A stretch of 64,000 bases of DNA from positions 1 to 64,000 of the forward strand of contig CAXTIG010000013.1 of the NCBI GenBank assembly GCA_964244295.1, given 5' to 3'. Each line of letters begins with the position of its first letter. Position 1 is the first letter of the stretch. This DNA comes from JAJAZB01 sp964244295. Its GTDB lineage: Bacteria > Bacteroidota > Bacteroidia > Cytophagales > Spirosomataceae. A program made the position numbers and the translations under genes. Below the pieces are notes generated by a model. The model saw only the letters and a program-made list of their open reading frames with translations, was not told the DNA's origin and did not search any database. This document shows positions 62,601-64,000 of the stretch, piece after piece.

Positions 62601-64000
62601 CTCAGGCCGATGGTTACGCCGGTTCCGCCCGCGCAGAAACTGCCACCGCCCGTCACAGTGAAGGCTATGGGCAGGGGGTTGATGGTCAGCGTGACCGCCG
62701 TGCGGGTGCTGCTCACGCAACCCGTGGTCGAGTTGCGGGTTTGGGCAAAATAACTCCCCGCTGCGGTGGGCGTGTACGAAGTCGAGCCACTGAACAGGGG
62801 CGTTCCGCCGCTGGGGGCGCTGTACCAATCCACCGTTTCCCCACTGCTTACGCTCACGCTCAGCGCCGGAATGGTCTGGCCCTGGCAAATCGTCTGGTTG
62901 ACGGGATTGGTCGGGGCGGCAATCGGCGGGCAGTTGCAGTCGGGGGCGGTGACGGGGAGCGTCGTCGTGCAGCCGTCGAGGGTAGCCATCAGGACGATGT
63001 TCTGGCCCGCCGCGATGCCGCTGACGGTGTTGCCCGAAACGGTTCCGAAATTACTCGTCACGGTTCCGTTGGAAGTAAAACTCACCGAGTAGGTCAGCAA
63101 ATCCGGGGCGCAACTTGTGCCGGTGGTGCTCAACGTGGGCAAGGGTTTGACCGTCACCGTCGTGGTCGCCGAAGCCGCCGAGGGACAGGCATTTTCGGTG
63201 CAGGTCACTGAGTAACTCCCGCCGGCGCTGACGGTAATGGCCGTCGTGTTCTGCCCCCCCGGACTCCACAAATAAGTGCCCGCGCAGCCGCTGGCCGTCA
63301 GCGTCACCGAGCCGCCCGCGCAGAAAGTCGTCGGCCCGCCCGCCGTAATCGTCGGCGGGGCAGGCCTGGGGTTGACCGTCACCGTCGTGGCTACCGAAGC
63401 CGCCGAGGGGCAGGAATTTTCGGTACACGTCACTGAGTAGTTGCCGCTGGCGCTGACGGTGATGGCCGCCGTGGTTTCCCCATTTGGACTCCAGGTGTAG
63501 GTACCGCCCGTGCAGCCGCTGGCCGTCAGGGTCACGCTGCCTCCGGCGCAGAAGGTCGTCGGTCCGCCCGCCGTGATGGTCGGCGGGGCCGGGGTTGGGT
63601 TCACCGTCACGATGACCGGAGCCGACGTAGCTTCGCAGCCGTTGGCATCCACGACGGAGACGGTGTAGCTGCCCGATTCGCCCACCGTAACCGAGGCGTT
63701 GCTGGAAAGCCCATCGTTGCCTTTTTTCCAGTAATACCCGCTGAAAGTACCCGTACTCAAGCCCACGAAGCCGCCCGCGCAGAACGTCAGCGGGCCGGAT
63801 GCCTGAATCACCGGGGTGGGCAGGGGGTTGACCGTCACCGTGCGGGTGGTGGCGGGCGAGGGGCAGCCGTTTTCGGTGCAGGTGACCGAGTAACTGCCGC
63901 CCGCCGTGACGGTGATGGCTGCGGAGTTTTGCCCGCCTGGACTCCAGAGGTAGCTGCCAGTGCAGCCGCTGGCGGTCAGGGTCGTGCTACCGCCGGTGCA
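56603..64000 (-). CDS. Giant Ig/PKD-like repeat adhesin with T9SS sorting domain (5' end off window)
   Basis: At least 2465 residues are encoded here; the frame stays open to the right edge, so the N-terminus is missing. The chain is a long array of about 75-90-residue beta-sandwich modules with recurring CAGGSVTLTASGC, TYTWSPNGETTAAITVS, NYSVTCTENSCPS and TVTVNPLPTP elements. Other modules have VNQTICQGQ, VDWYSAPSGG and YTPTAAGSYFAQTRN. The last about 75 residues form a type A T9SS sorting domain (VSPNPSPEGKLRIAISG, GVDLYNPAGQAVRQQ, PGGLYLLRVNSGKESRTIKI). It should be secreted and fixed on the surface as an adhesin or gliding/biofilm protein. Several modules are nearly identical in DNA. Confidence 0.9.
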   Translation of the reverse strand, partial: CTGGSTTLTASGCTGSYLWSPGGQNSAAITVTAGGSYSVTCTENGCPSPATTRTVTVNPLPTPVIQASGPLTFCAGGFVGLSTGTFSGYYWKKGNDGLSSNASVTVGESGSYTVSVVDANGCEATSAPVIVTVNPTPAPPTITAGGPTTFCAGGSVTLTASGCTGGTYTWSPNGETTAAITVSASGNYSVTCTENSCPSAASVATTVTVNPRPAPPTITAGGPTTFCAGGSVTLTASGCAGTYLWSPGGQNTTAITVSAGGSYSVTCTENACPSAASATTTVTVKPLPTLSTTGTSCAPDLLTYSVSFTSNGTVTSNFGTVSGNTVSGIAAGQNIVLMATLDGCTTTLPVTAPDCNCPPIAAPTNPVNQTICQGQTIPALSVSVSSGETVDWYSAPSGGTPLFSGSTSYTPTAAGSYFAQTRNSTTGCVSSTRTAVTLTINPLPIAFTVTGGGSFCAGGTGVTIGLSGSELGVNYQLKNGAIDIGAALPGSGSALNFGLVTATGSYTVVATNPGTTCTAPMTGSATVTVNPLPDPPFDAVNQTICQGQPLPALSAVSFQDIDWYSAASGGTLLLSNSVFYPPTAAGTFYAEARNPTTGCVSATRTAVTLTVNPLPTAFSVTGGGSFCAGGTGVAIGLSGSETGVNYQLQIGGVNAGSAVAGTGSALNFGFTAAGTYTVVATNPTTTCTATMTGSATVTVNPLPNAPTIPVGATICQGQTIPVLSASVGSGETVDWYSAASGGTLLQSSSLSYTPTAAGTFYAEARNPTTGCVSATRTAVTLTVKPQPTLTATTPTCAPDLLTYSVSFTSNGTVTSNFGTVSGNTVSGIAAGQNIVLMATLDGCTTTLPVTAPDCNCPPIAAPTVPVNQTICQGQPVPALSVSVGSGETVDWYSAPSGGTPLLSGSTSYTPTAAGSYFAQTRNSTTGCVSSTRTAVTLTIKPTPAAPSVSGTLSFCTGGSTTLTASGCTGSYLWSPGGQNSAAITVTAGGSYSVTCTENDCPSPAASRTVTVNPLPTVSIGGGGMICSPAALPVITFNFSGTVPYTLVYNNGADVTVSGIASTTYSITAPSPNVVYRVVSLTDANGCVGNTSGTASSGYYPRPDFNVSGGNTLCVGQTLSLTLPSPYTNPNWTSADPTIASIILSSSNAIVTGERAGTVNLTYTFTDFGTGCTFTGDPYPVTVNAIPSITLSTLPTLCAGTTGFSLPYTATSGAPDQYSVSGTGVVGVSNGSLPVSSLVISLSSGAVPPNVTLSLSVRNSMAGCASAPHTVGVPVNPTLSFSTSKTDVTCNGASTGTLTVNASGGSGNYLVFLNGSNTPQAFTTPYPFTGLAAGTYSVKVKDDLGCETETQLVTITQPAALAFGSPSVTNATCGASNGSFSLTATGGTGTLNYTLSPGGATNTTGTFTGLAAGDYTVTVATSNTCSLTSTPVTVGTVPTVTVAVLSGTASICSGQLTNLSVVITGGTGPYVVVYSNGSSTATVNPYASGSAIPVNPTTTTTYSLVSVTDASGCPGSGLSGSAVVTVTPLPTASVSGTTTLCSGSSTMISYSGTPNATVNYTANGNAQSVTLDGSGAASVSTGNLTTTTTYALVSASLNGCSQAASGSAVVTVISPPTFGFSAQGNGSAVSASSATENALLSVNLCPNGSLILSGFSSTSGIKIQEAVTASGSTVTYAGTPVGAVTRVLSPGGGQFELPQYFGNTYGPYSLASGSEGTLTQVYTPFFDLNNSNNLDAGDCVGNPITLIITVNAPAAPTITPGGPTAFCAGGSVTLTASGCTAGTYAWSPGNQTTAAITVSATGTYSVTCTKNGCVSASASQSVTVNSLPVPVIDAGGAVTFCEGGSVALSTGSFSSYVWKKDNVQVSTNPTYPASLSGNYTVTVTDGNGCVGTSLAMTVTANPLPIPTISGNGSVCVGGTLALTGTPTGGTWSSNDPGKATVSNVPTSAGQVTGVVVGSVTITYTYTDANGCTGTTTKTIGVTALPTASISGTATVCYGQSATISFSGTPNATVNYTINGNPQNVTLDGSGAASVSTGAITATTTYALVSVSLNGCSQPASGSAVVTVTASVFNGAPVLAANQVLCANQFLTFTFGVGACPFPADNVFTAELSDALGNFGPTPTSLGVVQPGSNTVRIPATTTSGSVYRIRVRSSLPTLTSPDSPVSFRVNALAFNSTPTVSQAPVCAGQPFTISFTTQGNCAFLPGNTFTAELSSEGGSFAGGTTSLGSVSPGINNSVQLPQGVAAGNYRVRVSATLPAQISAVSSLFQVRVPGFTTTPTVTGGPVCRGQSVRVSFSISCVYFGGNTFTAQLSDAAGGFGNPVNLGTVNPGATNPVTIPVGTPLGTGYKLRIVSSNPVVTSSLSSAFQVKACTNTREAAPEPTGLQVRVSPNPSPEGKLRIAISGVAGQRMGVDLYNPAGQAVRQQVIERAGEEDVLEWDIARQPGGLYLLRVNSGKESRTIKILH
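61190..63111 (-). repeat. Near-identical module repeats, offset 1497 bp
   Basis: Bases 61190-61614 recur at 62687-63111 with few differences; 61419-61614 and 62916-63111 look identical by eye. The offset, 1497 bp, is 499 codons, so the frame is kept. The right-edge sequence 63850-64000 likewise nearly repeats 60988-61138. Such identity suggests recent duplication or gene conversion within the adhesin. Confidence 0.85.

Noticed and set aside
60965..64000. Regular repeats suggestive of a CRISPR array
   Set aside because: The repeats are 150-425 bp, in frame, and encode beta-sandwich modules; there are no short direct repeats with unique spacers.

Overview
The window looks like a GC-rich member of the Bacteroidota, most likely Cytophagales (Spirosomaceae-like). 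The evidence is Type IX secretion C-terminal sorting domains, 7TMR-DISM and TPR sensor kinases, Bacteroidota-style promoter boxes (TAnnTTTG), a CpsB/Wzc/Wzi exopolysaccharide locus and no recognisable Shine-Dalgarno sites. I see no rRNA, tRNA, CRISPR array, insertion sequence or prophage.

Region 1 (0.1-11.4 kb) is a Kdp potassium-uptake operon of unusual composition: a sigma-54-type (NtrC family) response regulator, a 30-residue membrane peptide, kdpF, kdpA, kdpB, a 38-residue membrane peptide, kdpC, a porin-like outer-membrane barrel, a KdpD input-domain protein with no kinase, and a separate HAMP/PAS histidine kinase. Region 2 (11.5-21.3 kb) holds signalling and envelope genes: a convergent 7TMR-DISM hybrid kinase, an ECF sigma factor overlapping a protein that joins an inner-membrane segment to an outer-membrane-barrel-like C-terminus, a cell-wall amidase, and a TPR histidine kinase with its NarL-type regulator.

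Region 3 (21.4-33.1 kb) is a tightly coupled surface-protein operon: an outer-membrane barrel, a 1620-residue secreted protein whose signal peptide is split by a palindromic repeat, two fibronectin-III proteins (one with a T9SS sorting tail) and a small lipoprotein. It is bounded by a promoter candidate and a terminator.

Region 4 (33.4-55.2 kb) is an exopolysaccharide locus: initiating sugar transferase, Wza-like exporter, Wzc-like kinase, glycosyltransferases, a CMP-sugar synthetase-like/dehydrogenase/SDR trio, flippase, polymerase, acetyltransferase, epimerase, CpsB-like phosphatase and Wzi-like protein. From 42.2 to about 47.6 kb the base composition turns strongly AT-rich, marking a transferred serotype-type cassette (flippase, three transferase-like genes, polymerase). 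Region 5 (55.2-64 kb) has a repeat-domain lipoprotein interrupted by a 100-N assembly gap and a giant Ig/PKD-like T9SS adhesin that runs off the right edge.

Two kinds of intergenic palindrome run through the window. One is a set of dispersed, conserved-motif inverted repeats (CGTCATTGCGAGCG, GTCATCCTGA/GTCATCCCGAC, GTCACCCTGAG and GGGGTGGTTGG types). The other is a set of hairpins with unrelated sequences but a shared architecture: the 5' arm nearly lacks C, the 3' arm nearly lacks G, and the 3' arm usually ends 8-31 nt before a start codon. The second set is the least explained signal here.
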